Source: Coffea arabica (taxonomy: Eukaryota > Streptophyta > Magnoliopsida > Gentianales > Rubiaceae). From it: a DNA stretch of 64,000 bases. The notes beneath the pieces were generated by a model. The model did not search any database. It was not told where the DNA came from and saw only the letters and a program-made list of their open reading frames with translations. Positions 49,501 to 60,627 of this stretch are shown here, in pieces. The stretch is from the NCBI RefSeq assembly GCF_036785885.1, contig NC_092320.1, positions 14,013,557 to 14,077,556 of the forward strand, given 5' to 3'. A program made the position numbers and the translations under genes. Positions within the stretch are counted from its first letter, which is position 1; every line of letters starts with the position of its first letter.

Positions 49501-50966
49501 GGTCTCTTATCCTGACTTGGTAAAAGCGTGTTGTGACGTCGTTGGGTGAATCTCTCGACTAGTTTATAATGTGACGTCGTTGGGTGAATCCCTCGACTAG
49601 TTTACAAAAAAGTATACTCGAGTAATACCAAACTCTCTCGTGAGAAGAACGGGCCCGGTGGGAGTAAGTTGGTTGGAGCATGTTAAGAAAAAAAAATAAT
49701 GAATCTACATGGACTTTAGATAGTGAGAGTTGACGGAGGGTCAACTGCGGTTAATTTTGATCAAGTGCGTGGAAAATGGCTCTTGAGAGCCCTGTATCCT
49801 ACTCTGTGCTATTATACGCTTTTCTACTTGCTGAATTTAAGTTTGAAGTTATGATTTACAATTTGTGTTATATGATTGCATGTTTTGGGGCACCACTGAG
49901 TTTTAACTCACCACACGATATTTGTTTTCCTTAACAGGTTTTGGCATTCGAGAGACTTGAAGTCCACCTTTAGTTTTTTTTTTTCGTAAATGTTGTTTTG
50001 AATCGGACTATGTATCTTTTGTTTTGGGTTGCCACTTGAAACTGGAAAAGTGCAAACCCTAAATGTTGGCTTGTATGGATGTATTTGACTTTTATAATTT
50101 CATTTTGTAGTTTGTAATGTATAAGTGTAATTATGTGTTAAACTAGTTGGGGGTGTAGTTAAGAGTGAACGTTCAGATGTCCAATGGCAATGTTATCTCT
50201 GAAGTTAATGTGTTCCTAGTATTGTAGTCGTTCAAAGGTGTGGATTGTTCGGGTGACGAGTTTTGTCTTGATTTGAGTTATACGTGGAAAGGATTTAGTT
50301 GGTTTCCTTGCGTGAGTCCTGGTGAAAGTTAGGCAGGCGACCCGCCAACCCTCTGGTTCGCCTTAGGGAGAAGTGAGACCGCCACATGATGTCTCTCCAA
50401 TTCGGTCAAAGAGAGGATAAAGAAAAATGGAACATGTCAACAGTTGTGGTCTTTTCGTTGCTTTTCTCCCAGTTTTGCCCAGGAAGGAAGAAAAGTCAAA
50501 AGCCAAAGAAAAAGTACAATGCCCTCACTTCTCTAGCCACACAAAAGATGGAAACAAATTGTCTGACGATTTTTTCCCTACTTTGACTCCTAATTGATTG
50601 ATATTCTAATACCAATCAACTTCTTAGAATAAAGCCCTATTACAACTCAACTTCCTCAACTTTCTTTTTTCTTGGGAGTGGCTCACTAGTTTTCTAATTT
50701 GTAGCCTACTACTTGATGCATTTTTGGAAGCCTCTCATGTGCAATAAATTCCGAGAATTTGAACTTGAAGGTTGGAATTAAACGTGTATGTGCCTAACTG
50801 TTAGAGAGTCTTTTGCAATTGATTTTCAGCACATTTTTTTCACCAATTTTTGCAATTAACACCAAGCACAAAACCTAAATAGAATCTATCAAATAGTGCA
50901 ATATTTAGTCCAAATAACTATGGAATATTAGTGAAATAACCCACTGAAACACACCCTATCATTGTT

Positions 50967-51889
50967 TCTCTTTATTTAAAAATTTTTAAATCTATTTATT
51001 GGATATGCTGTGAATTATGTGTCAAATGAAGGTTAATATAGTATTTTTATAATTATTAGAAAAGGTAGGTGATATTTCTAAAATTTTAGGGGTGTCAAGT
51101 GATATTAAGAAAAATTTCAAGGCAGGTTTATGATATTATCCCTTATCTATAATATAATATATGATCACATGGAAATCCTACCTAGGGGCTAGGAGCATCC
51201 ACCACGAAAATATGAACACTTTATCTGCAATACCCATGAAGCTTCTTGAGAATGGTAAAGCGGTTTATAGCCATTGGATTGGTATTAGAATTGGACTCAC
51301 AGCCACCAAACCAGTATTCGGAATCAGACGCTGGCGCATGTGATGCCAGCTAGTACTCAAGGACAGCAGTCGAAGTTGACAATTAAGCATAAAATAAATG
51401 GAAAAGACAGATCAGGATCGTACTTAAATCTTGTAATAAGGAAGATTATGCCTAAATCGTATACACAGTTAAAGTAGTATTAAACTCGGCCAAAGCAAAA
51501 CCTGTTGCTTGTGGTAAGTATGAGGGAAAATTTGTCATAACCCATTTGATGATATATTATTATACTTATCCCATGATTGGCCATAAGGGTCCAATAGTGA
51601 TCGGTTCTATGCAAATTTTCAATGAACCACTCAAATCAACTGGATCTCTTATGGTAAATTTGGACTATTAACTATTGTTCGTGTGGTTAACCACAGACAA
51701 GCCACACAGACAAGTCAATTACTTGAGAACAGTAACCAAAATGGTACAGGCATTTTCTTTTTCTTTTTCCTTTCTACACAACTTTTCCTCCTCTACCTTC
51801 GTTGGAAGAAGAAGAAGAAGACCTATTGCAGACTGCTTTGAGTACCACTGATGTTGGCTCCTTGGCCACCAAGGACGATTTAAGTCTCT
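50967..51889. other. Intergenic, no gene seen
   Basis: This lies between the gypsy element and the small hAT element. The frame at 51161-51343 has no motif. No repeat ends recognised. Confidence 0.45.
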
Positions 51890-51897
51890 CCTTGGAC

Positions 51898-52345
51898 TAG
51901 GGCTGCAAACGAATCGAGCCGCTCGCGAGCGGCTCGAGTCGAGCTCGACATTAATCGAGCTCGAGCTCAGAATATTAAACTCGTTAGACTCGCGAGCTTG
52001 AATATATATATATATTTTTTATTTTTATTTTTATTTAATAATAAAATTACGTATATTATATATATATATATATTTTTTATTTTTTATTTTCATAGTGAAA
52101 TTACGGATATATCCTTAATATTTTATTATTTATTCAGAAAAAAAATATTATTTTATTTATTTTTTTTAAAAATAAATTTTTTTTTAATTTTTTTCGAGCT
52201 CGAGCTCGACTCGACTTGATTCGAGTCGAGCTCGAGCTCGAAAATTGCCAGCTCGTCGAGCTCGAGCTCGAGCTTGATAAAATTTAGCTAAGGTTCGGCT
52301 CGATTAGCTCAAAACTCGACTCGGCTCGACTCGTTTGCAGCCCTA
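51898..52345. mobile_element. Small non-autonomous hAT element (family C), 448 bp
   Basis: The ends TAGGGCTGCAAACGA and TCGTTTGCAGCCCTA are perfect inverted repeats. CCTTGGAC flanks both sides (51890-51897 and 52346-52353). Subterminal regions are built from CGAGCTCGAGCTCGA-type self-complementary repeats. The middle is a run of A/T (TATATATATATTTTTT). No coding sequence. Unusually, almost all of its GC content is in the GAGCTC/CTCGAG repeats. Confidence 0.93.
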
Positions 52346-52568
52346 CCTTGGACTGTATCCTATGGTTGAAATTTCCACCCGTAGCAAAAATATTTTAAGG
52401 ATGGTAGTAGAACGTTCATTTAATCTAGTAAGGTCACATATTAGAAATTGAATAAATGCGTATGAAATATGAACAGAAAGCTATTCCTATGACTAAAGGC
52501 ATTCATGCTAAATCCAAAAGTTTTCTGTACGTGTGTTTTTGTGGTCGTGCCTGTTGCCTATTATTAAA

Positions 52569-53362
52569 GGGTTAATTACATTTACCTCCCCTAAAGTTTG
52601 ACCATATTACCAATCAATCCCTATAATTTGTTCAAATAACGGTCTCACCCTTTGAATGATCAAACATTTAACAAAAACCCCCTTAATGCCGAAAATGCCC
52701 TTTTTGAGGCCATATTGCATTAAAAAAAGAACATATTTTTATTTATTAACCTTCAAGTAATCTAAAAAAATCATCAAAAAGTTTTTACTTATTATTTTAT
52801 AAAAATCATATCTTTGCTTCCATAAATAATTTTGAATCAATAATTATTTTAAATCTTAAAAATGAATATTAAAAATTAGATAAATTGAAAGAAAAATAAA
52901 AAAGAAGCAATTATTTTAAATCCTCAAGTATGGTTCGAATTTGTGGTTCAAGGCATGTTGCGGAGAGCACAAGGCATGTTTTCCTCAATTTGAACCATAC
53001 TTCAGGAATTCAAATAATTTCTTCTTTGTTTTTATTTTTCTTTCAATTTATCTAATTTTTAATATTCATTTTTAAGATTTAAAATAATTATTGATTCAAA
53101 ACTATTTATGGAAGCAAAGATATGATTTTTATAAAATAATAAGTAAAAACTTTTTTCTAGTTTTTTGGATTGCTTCAGAGTTAATAAAATAAAAATATGT
53201 TCTTTTTTTAATGCAACATGGCCTCAATAAGGGCATTTTCGGCATTAAGGGGGTTTTTGTTAAATGTTTGATCATTCAAAGGGTGAGACCGTTATTTGGA
53301 CAAATTAGAGGGATTGATTGGTAATATGATCAAACCTCAGGGGAGGTAAATGTAATTAACCC
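52569..53362. mobile_element. Mutator-type foldback element, 794 bp, with 9-bp target duplication
   Basis: Nearly the whole element is a hairpin: arms of about 370 bp meet near 52965. The outer ends are GGGTTAATTACATTTACCTCCC and its inverse. The flanking 9-bp duplication ATTATTAAA (52560-52568 and 53363-53371) is perfect. Both arms keep CACCCTTTGAATGATCAAAC and CTTAATGCCGAAAATGCCC with few differences, so the element is young or conserved by pairing. A read-through transcript would fold into a long double-stranded RNA. No frame. Confidence 0.9.
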
Positions 53363-54270
53363 ATTATTAAATCACCATTTTTGTCCTGTAGCTAGCTGGC
53401 TGGTTCGGTATTTAATCAGTCTTTATTTTCATTTTTGTCCGTTTGTCCTTGCGCGAAGATGCTCCGGTCCAGTCTTTATTTAATATTTTTCCCCCCGTTT
53501 TTTTCCCAAGTAATGCAACAAAAAATGGGTAGTTTATTAGGCATCGATTCAGTATCATTTTTTTAAAATAAATTAATTTTATATCAGAGAAAGGATGGAA
53601 TCGAGCACCACATGTTGTTACGCTTTTCGTTCAATTGCATACGCTACTCTCTATTCTAAGTTTTGACACTTTCGAATTTTAGTTTATAGTAAAATGTTTC
53701 CGAAATCCTAAGACTGAAGACTTTTTTTTTTTATTTTTTTTTGTAAAACCCTGACCAACACCAAAATCACCGCCGCTTCACGGGCGTACCTTGGGAACGG
53801 CCCATAAAAACTAATCATCTCCCAAGGGGTGCAAAGCAGCTTGGGAACTGAAAAACCAATTTGGCTTCTTGAGCATCTTGTGTTTTGGCTTTTCATGATT
53901 ATTCCCCATCTTCTTCTTCGCATTGCGACAATGGATTGAACCAGTCCAATTAGACTTGATCAAAGAATTCAGTGACGAGTGTTCGTCATTGTAGCCACCA
54001 CGTTTGAATTCCTCCGTATTGACCACATGTTTTCCACATAAAAATAAAAAAAAAATCAGAGAGCCGGACAATTTTCAAAAAACAACAAATCATATCTTTT
54101 CTTTTGTCAATAATTTTCACCACAAAATTTTGCAATTTCACAATTCTTAATAAATTTATCCATCCCGCCAATAAAATCAACAAAATTATTCAAATCTTCG
54201 TTCCAATAAATATAAATACTTTCTTCGACAAAATCTCTATACATGGCAAGGCAACTAATAAATAAACTTA

Positions 54271-54549
54271 GGGTGCGTTTGATAAAATTGAAAAATCAAA
54301 ACTGAAATCTGAATTCATTAAATTATTGAATTATTAAATATTATATCACATATATTTGTGTATTTGTGTATATCACATTCAGTGATAAGTGAATAACTTG
54401 TCACTTATTTTTATGAATGAGTTTTGTTTAGAAAATTTGGTTGTACTTAATTAATTCAAATGTTCACTTTTTGTTATCAAACGCGTCTGAATATGTTAAG
54501 ATCTGCATGCATTAAGCTTAAGTGCTAAATTGCGTTATCAAATAAGGCC
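54271..54549. mobile_element. Tourist-like MITE, 279 bp
   Basis: The ends GGGTGCGTTTGATAA and, inverted, GGCCTTATTTGATAA are imperfect TIRs flanked by TTA on both sides (54268-54270 and 54550-54552). This fits the 3-bp TTA duplication of PIF/Harbinger elements. A diverged, oppositely oriented relative lies at about 62030-62312, sharing ATATCACATTCAGTGATAAGT and AGTTTTGTTTAGAAAATT. Confidence 0.7.
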
Positions 54550-55189
54550 TTATTTACCTTCACAAAATTTAAATGTCTTCCCTGTTTGAATTTCTTGACT
54601 TTCTTAGCCTACCGGACTTTCACCTGAATCAAACTTCATTGCAGATTCAGCGGCAACTATTTGGTGGGTACGGCAAACTTCCTCTATCACTGCACAACAC
54701 AATTATTTAATAGTCTGAATTTTTCTTATTATCTCTGTCAACATTTTGTTTACATCAACAATGTTGACGGAGCATCTCAAGATCTTTTATAGACCGCCGT
54801 TTCAATTAGAGTCACATTTTTTCTAATTGTTTATCAATGAATGAGTATCTCAATTCCAACTCTTGTGATGTAATTTTCCAACAGACAGAGTACCTTATTT
54901 CAACTTTTCTATATTTTTTTATGATACAGACTCCTTTATTATAAATTTCGTACACCTTCCGGGCACCAAAATCAAACATTTGAACCTAGGGTTTTGATAT
55001 TAGTACTTATTAGCACAAAAAATCAAGCAGCCATAACTTTTTTCCTTTTCCTGATCTTTTAGTCAAGCCATGGAACCTTGACAAGTATCACTCAGTGAAG
55101 GAAAAGTAAAACGAAATTATTTGCCCACTCGGGGAGTGTGTCTGGACAGGAGATTATTTGTTCAAATATATTTGCTTGTATCATCATTA

Positions 55190-55305
55190 TAATTTTCAAT
55201 ACATTTTTTTTTATCTTTCTAATTACTTTTTTATCTTACATGCATCACATCACAAAAAAATACTACAGTAAAAATATTTCAAATAATTTACAATCCAAAC
55301 ACACT
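55190..55305. repeat. MITE-like sequence related to the one near 14.8 kb
   Basis: It shares the CACAAAAAAATACTACAGTAA-like core, TATTTCAAATAAT and ATCCAAACACACTC with 14770-14920. Ends and target duplication are not defined. Confidence 0.4.
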
Positions 55306-55782
55306 CGAGTGGCATCACTCGATAAAGGAAAAGTAAAACGAAAGACTTTTCCTCCGATGAGCCACTCAACTTGACGAAGGAAAACTAAAACACGGTTGAT
55401 CAGTCACAAAAGATGCAACCGCAAACCTTGAAGATAAATCACAATAAGAACAGTACGAAGGAACTAAAAGTGTTGGAGTAACTAGAAAATGTATTCTATC
55501 AATAGACCGATTTTCCTCGACTACAAATATATGACTCTTCAAGTGACGAATAAAATCATGTAACTTATGTCCACACTAACATCTAAACACTTTCCCAGTG
55601 TACCTTGACACCAATTCTAGTCTAATTACCAAATAAAAAATATAAGTCTAAAACTGCTTAATTTCCAAAAATATGTCAACTTTTGGAAAGCAGAGTGACA
55701 GCAATAGTAGGAAAAACTTGTCTAGAATGACTTTAATTTTGCTTTGCATCAACGATTTCTGACTACACCCTACTAGGCCTTT

Positions 55783-55921
55783 GTTTGGAAAGGAATTTTT
55801 CGTCAAAAAAAAATTCTATATTTTTTTGTAAATATATTTTTTAATTATTTATTTTATATATATCAAATTGCTACGGTACATTTTCTAAAAAACTCCCAAA
55901 AAAAATTGAAATCAAAACACA
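55783..55921. repeat. MITE-like sequence
   Basis: It begins TTTGTTTGGAAAGGAATTTTT and ends near AAATTGAAATCAAAACAC, with GCTACGGTACATTTTC inside. The end motif GTTTGGA is shared with the small MITE-like stretches at 6.5 and 58.7 kb. Family uncertain. Confidence 0.35.
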
Positions 55922-56138
55922 AAATTTTTTGTTTTAGGCACAATCTTGGAGTTTACTATTTTTCTATTACACCTCCAACCCAAAGTCTCAACCCAAATTT
56001 TCGCGAAGTCACGTGCTATCGATGATGATGTGTAAATATTATGCAATTATATATTGTACAATCTTGTCGGTGGCATCCTGTCTATCTGGCCTTCCACCGG
56101 GTCAATAGAAGTACTCATAACCTATCCTCCTGGCTTTC

Positions 56139-56147
56139 TATATAAAT
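56139..56147 (+). promoter_or_regulatory. TATA box of the dioxygenase gene
   Basis: TATATAAAT is preceded by TCCTGGCTTTC. A start of transcription about 30 bases on (near 56170) makes the ATG at 56217, not the one at 56169, the likely translation start. Confidence 0.7.
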
Positions 56148-56216
56148 CCTAAGGTGGTCAGGTCCTTGATGCATCAAAAAACAAGGGGCGTCCAAATCCA
56201 ACCTGTACCTTTGGAA

Positions 56217-57537
56217 ATGGCTAGTAAGGTGATTTCTCTTCAAACCATTGACATGAGTCCTTATTTAAGAGAGGGCGACGAGAAGGGGAGGAAGAAGGTC
56301 GTGGAGGAAATATGGAAAGCAAGTACAGAATGTGGTTTTTTCCAAGCTGTAAACCATGGGATTCCAGTAGAGCTGTTGAAGAAAACTCGGAGGATGTACA
56401 GGGAATTTTTTGACCGCCCAGATGAAGAGAAACGCAAGTGCGTTCCACAGGTTTATGAAAGGCCATCTCCTGGTTATTTCAAAAGCCAACAATTCGGCAC
56501 CAAGGAGGGGCATGAGGACTTTTTGACTGTTGCTCCGGGCCGCCTGAACGTCTACCCCAAAGATTTTCCTGAATTCAAGTATGCTTCTGAGTACTCAGAC
56601 TTGTTGCCTGCAAATATATATATATATACATATATCACAAGTTTTTCAAGAACAGTGGAAAGTTTCTTTCTTAACTAGACCGGGTTTGTGCTGTGCTTTA
56701 TTATGGTAACTGCGTTGTTAATATGTTTTTATTCTCGTCATTTCTCAGGCAAGTATTGGAGGAGATTTTTCCCTACCTCGTGAAATTAGCCTCCGCAATA
56801 GAGGAAATTATCAATTCGGCTTCGGGCCTCCCTCCTAATTTCCTCAAGGAGTACAACGATGATAGGAATAGAGACTTTTTACTAGGCTTGCATTACCCTG
56901 CAGCCGAAAACCTGTCAAATATTGGGAGATACCCGCACGAAGATGTCAATCTTATAACCTTTGTCTATCAGGATCATGTCGGGGGCCTGCAAGTTCTGAA
57001 CAATGGTCAATGGATACCCGTGATACCTGATGACGAAAAATTAGTCGTGAACATAGGTGATATTCTTCAGGTAAGTCACCAATTCTTGCACTTGGATGGA
57101 TAACTTGTATGAATTTCTTGTGGATTACAACAATTATTATCTAGTACTACAACTTTGCTGTTATGAGTACTTCTCACAAAATCGCATTCATGTATATTTT
57201 ATCCCACACCCCCAAGTTTTGCTTGTCAGTTCTCTGATTGATTGTCTGGTGGGCTTGTGTGAAGGTACTGAGCAATAATAGACTCAAGAGTGCAACTCAT
57301 CGGGTGTACAGAACAGAAGGTACAGAACGCGACTCGTTTGCATTTTTCTACAGCCTGAAGCCGGACAAATGGGTGGAACCACTGCCACAATTCACTACAG
57401 AGGTTGGAGAGCCACCCAAATACAGAGGGTTTCTCTATGATGATTACATGCAACTCCGACAAAGGGATTACACCGACAATCAACCTGACAAATATGAAGA
57501 CATTGCCCGCATTACCTACTATGCAATCAACACCTAG
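56217..57537 (+). CDS. 2-oxoglutarate/Fe(II)-dependent dioxygenase (DOXC class)
   Basis: Exons 56217-56578, 56749-57070 and 57265-57537 (957 nt) give 318 residues. Enzymes of this class hydroxylate or otherwise oxidise small molecules (flavonoids, hormones, alkaloids) using 2-oxoglutarate, O2 and Fe(II) in the cytosol. The N-terminal DIOX_N region includes VEEIWKASTECGFFQAVNHG. The catalytic iron ligands are intact: H184-E-D186 and H240 (LKSATHRV). The 2-oxoglutarate-binding R250-x-S252 is present (ERDSFAFFY), as are GGLQV and VVNIGDILQ. The start is chosen from TATA spacing and a good ATG context (GAAATGG). Two alternative exon-1 donors a few codons downstream would also keep phase, but 56578 (TCAA|GTATGC) aligns without gaps to the family as I know it. 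The substrate is not assignable. Fragments of exon 3 lie at 35.2-36.2 kb. Confidence 0.92.
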
Positions 57538-60500
57538 GCCACAGCTAGCTGGTTGGTCCGGTCCAGTCCAGTCTTTGTATTTCTGCGTATCACCCAACTC
57601 ATATCTCCTCTTTTCTCTTTTCTCGCATCACCCAATTTGTGCTTGTGAAATAAAACATGGGTGATGAAATAAAACAATGGGTGATCTATCAGGCGTCGTC
57701 GTGGTCGTCGTCGATTGAGTACTTTTATTAACTAATAATAATAATGTTTTATAGCAGAGGAGGGACATGGAATTGAGTACTAATTGTTACACTTAGCATT
57801 TAATTGCAGACACCCTCTGTTCTAAGCTTGAGCAAAAGGTCAAAATAGTCAGTCTCTAAACTATTTATCAGAAGCTATAATAGTCCCCAAAAATGAATTG
57901 AATTGGGGCTAATTTTAGTTCCTTTAACTATATATATATATGTATGTATATGGCCAAAATTCCTTCTTTTTTTTTTTTTTATCAACACAGAGTGTTCCGT
58001 CAATTCTTATGAATCCGACTAATCTCCTGTGCGATCCGGGAGAGGAAGCCCCGCTTCGCACCGAGGACGTATATGGCCAAAACTTCGCTGACACATTTTT
58101 TGATGTTTTCCCCCACAATTACCGCACCATGACGGACTTTTAGGTAAAACATCACTTTCACCCGTTAGAGACATTGGACGTATCATTGGACCACGAAAGC
58201 AACATGACGTGGACCACAAATACTAGTAATTCATATTTAATTCAACTTTGACCCACAACCAAAGCCCACTACTGAATAGTGAATATGCACCAAACGCCAT
58301 ATCATAATTTATTATTGATGTTTTTTTTTTCTTTTCTTTTTCCAATGCGTACTTATTTTTCATCTCCTTCGATCAAGCTGTTGATGAATGAGCGCATTAT
58401 GTGCCACGCATCAAACCAATTTGGCTGAGAGAGTCTTTTTTTTTTTTTAATACATATTTTAGTCACAGCAGTTACAATTGAACAACAATGCGCAAGTAAT
58501 AAATTTAAAAAAAAAAGAATTGGAAGACGAGAACTTTAATCTAATATATTATTATTATTCTAACTACTACTACTACACAAATTCTTGTATAAGTTGTGGT
58601 TGTATCTAAATTTCAAATTGTTATGGTACCAATATGAAGTGCTGTTATTGTAAAAACACGGTTTCGTTTGGATTAATTATTTTTTGGGGTATTTTTGAAA
58701 AATTTTACTGTAATATTGTATATAAAAAATTTCTACTATAAATTTTTTTTTGAAATATTTGATATATTATACGAATGAGATTTTTTTTGAATTATTATGT
58801 ATTACTGTAGCATTGTATTTAAAAATTTTATTTTTAAAAAAATGACCAATCCACACAGAGTATTCTTTAATGTTTGTTTTTCTTGTATTTCCTTCTAATA
58901 TCAAAATGGAACTTTCCAGTAATGAAAGGTAACACGTCTCACATTTGATATCAATTAAATGCGGATTGATGATGTAACTACAACCATTATGGACAGGCTG
59001 AGAGCTGTCTCTTGCAATAATTGATTGCTGATTGAACGATTTTTCCCCTTCTTCTTTTTTTTTTTCGGGCAGAAATTGAAACCGTTGGTAACTTCATTTT
59101 TGTTACTAGCCGGGCTCGACAATAATCCCTGATAGCACAAATAAAAAAACTCATCTAAAGCGTTTAGTGATTTTCTTTTTTGTTGTCTTTTTTTCAAGGC
59201 AAACTGAAGAACCTTACAAGGGAAATAAAGGAAAGGAGAGGGTCTAAAAATGAAACCTAAGGCCTCATAGTTATCCTGTTTTTTAAGAAAAAAGTTTTCT
59301 AATAGAGAGGGGAAAAGGAGAGCTAAACTCAAGATTTTTAACTCGAGAATCTCAATAGATTTATAATTCTGGAATCTCAATTTTAATCACTAGATGACAT
59401 TTGACCTATATCACCACTTACTAGGTTAAATCGTAGTAGCAATCGTTAGAGACTTTAAATATGCTATTTTCTAGCGAAATTGTTTAAAGCGAAATTGAGT
59501 GTGAAAAAAAAATTTTGCACCTCTCTCTTGTAATATTTTGTATGCTATCCTATTTCTTGAGTTGGTAGCGAATTTCATTAAGTAAAGGATGACATAAAGA
59601 TACACCTGTAATAACTTTTTTTTTGTTTGTTCGTATAAAATAAGCCAATAGCTTTGACGAGAACAACGAAGCACAAATTAGTTTGTAATTAGATGTTTCA
59701 TCTGTAATTGAGAGGTTACGTGTTTGAAAAAAGTGGGGAATAAGTATTTATTTTCTTCAATAAAAAAGGTTAAAAAACCGACCAAAAAAGAGACTGGTTT
59801 CAACTTAAAAAAAGAAAAAAATATAATAAGAAAATAAAGCCCACTTGCTAGATTTATAAGTCTCTTATAAGATGTAAGAGACTCATAAATCTGTATTTGC
59901 TTTTAAATCCTTGCTCTCGTTACGTGGTCATGCAAAAGCCCCAAAAAAAAAAAAAACGGAGGCAACGTGCAAATTGCAAAGAAATTGTGTGGGGGTAATG
60001 ATGGCTACAACTCACTGAAAGAGGTCAAGAACGAGAACTAATTGTATCCGGTAGTTAAAGTACTGATGGGAATACCGCCCCCCGGATGTTGTTGCAATTT
60101 TATGCAACTCCACTTTCCAACCTGTTTAAGAATGACAAAATAACATAACATTTATTACAGTATTATATGGGCCAGGGCCACTAATAAGTGTCAAAGACAA
60201 GATGGAACACACTCAATTTATTGTGATTTGTCTTTAGCCAACACCCGGTTCTAACTAGTCAGATGTTAGAACCCAATCAATATAAGGGAATTTCAATTAG
60301 GATACTCTGTAACCCAAAAATAAATAAATCTTACGTACATATTATGATAGTATATATATTATTATCATCGTTAGATCTATGATATATGTGTAAAAGTTAA
60401 ATTTTAAATTTAAAAAATATATATATACAAATGTGTATATTTATCATTTGTTTAATGCTGACAGTGTATATACTGTCAATACAGAAAAAAATTAAATAAA

Positions 60501-60625
60501 AAAAAAAAAAGAAAAAGAAAAGGACATTCTGTCACGAACCACGGGCTAATATGGACCACGGATCATTTTATATCAATGTGAATTCCGCATATATTATTGT
60601 ATGAAACGTTCGAGAGTTTATAATA
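57538..60625. other. Intergenic, AT-rich, with relics
   Basis: The dioxygenase 3' UTR comes first. The stretch 57940-58219 is less AT-rich and shows protein-like frames on both strands (see findings). A MITE-like stretch at about 58660-58860 starts CGTTTGGATTAATTATTTTT. A short inverted repeat AGATTTATAAGTCTCTTA/TAAGAGACTCATAAATCT lies at 59850-59893. The minus frame at 58955-59380 has no motif. Confidence 0.4.
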
Positions 60626-60627
60626 TA

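Larger units (their letters stand above)
44595..50386. mobile_element. Solo-LTR-like insertion, 5.8 kb (4.4 kb without its own hAT passenger)
   Basis: It starts TGTGAGAACC and ends GACCGCCACA, so it has the TG..CA ends of an LTR. The flanks are TGATA (44590-44594) and TGATG (50387-50391). The uninterrupted site in the other LTR reads TGATG, so a 5-bp duplication with one later change is well supported. No internal coding region, second LTR or primer site was found. The simplest reading is a very long solo LTR left by recombination. Near its 3' end are the GGGGCACCACTGAGTTTTAACTCACCAC and TTAACAGGTTTTGG type segments that I associate with long plant LTRs (recollection only). No frame is supported within it. 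Confidence 0.75.
38016..50961 (-). mobile_element. Defective Ty3/gypsy LTR retrotransposon carrying nested insertions
   Basis: The left LTR is 38016-39631 (1616 bp). The right LTR starts at 43543 and, after removing the insertion at 44595-50386 with its duplication, ends at 50961 (about 1622 bp). Both begin TGACAGG and end CCTATCA. The flanks TTGTT (38011-38015 and 50962-50966) form a perfect 5-bp target duplication, so the outer borders are secure. Coding fragments run on the minus strand, so the right LTR is the 5' LTR. The internal part is only 3.9 kb and holds scraps of gag plus a protease domain. I found no reverse transcriptase, RNase H or integrase, so the element is non-autonomous or deleted. 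The tRNA-Asp primer site and protease type place it near the Athila/Tat branch. Confidence 0.93.
43543..50961 (-). repeat. Right (5') LTR of the gypsy element, split by a nested insertion
   Basis: Segment 43543-44594 continues at 50387-50961. The join is exact when compared with the left LTR near 39045-39075 (AAAAGAGAATCTGATGTCTCTCCAATTC). Confidence 0.92.
53372..56138. other. Intergenic with several small MITEs; no gene
   Basis: Apart from the Tourist-like element (54271-54549) and two small MITE-like stretches (about 55190-55305 and 55783-55921), the DNA is AT-rich with no supported frame. Overlapping minus frames at 53708-54183 have no recognisable motif and change frame without splice signals. 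Transcript evidence would be needed to call anything there. Confidence 0.45.

Noticed and set aside
52925-52950. GGTTCGAATT, resembling a tRNA B box
   Set aside because: No cloverleaf or A box around it. It lies at the loop of the Mutator-type hairpin.
53708-54183. Overlapping minus-strand frames of 65-86 codons
   Set aside because: No recognisable domain. Would require frame changes without splice signals.
56169-56171. Upstream ATG for the dioxygenase
   Set aside because: It lies about 25-30 bases after the TATA box, at or before the expected transcription start. The ATG at 56217 has better context and matches usual N-termini.
58955-59380. 141-codon minus-strand frame
   Set aside because: Low complexity (Lys/Ser/Leu), and the frame crosses poly-A/T runs. 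No motif.
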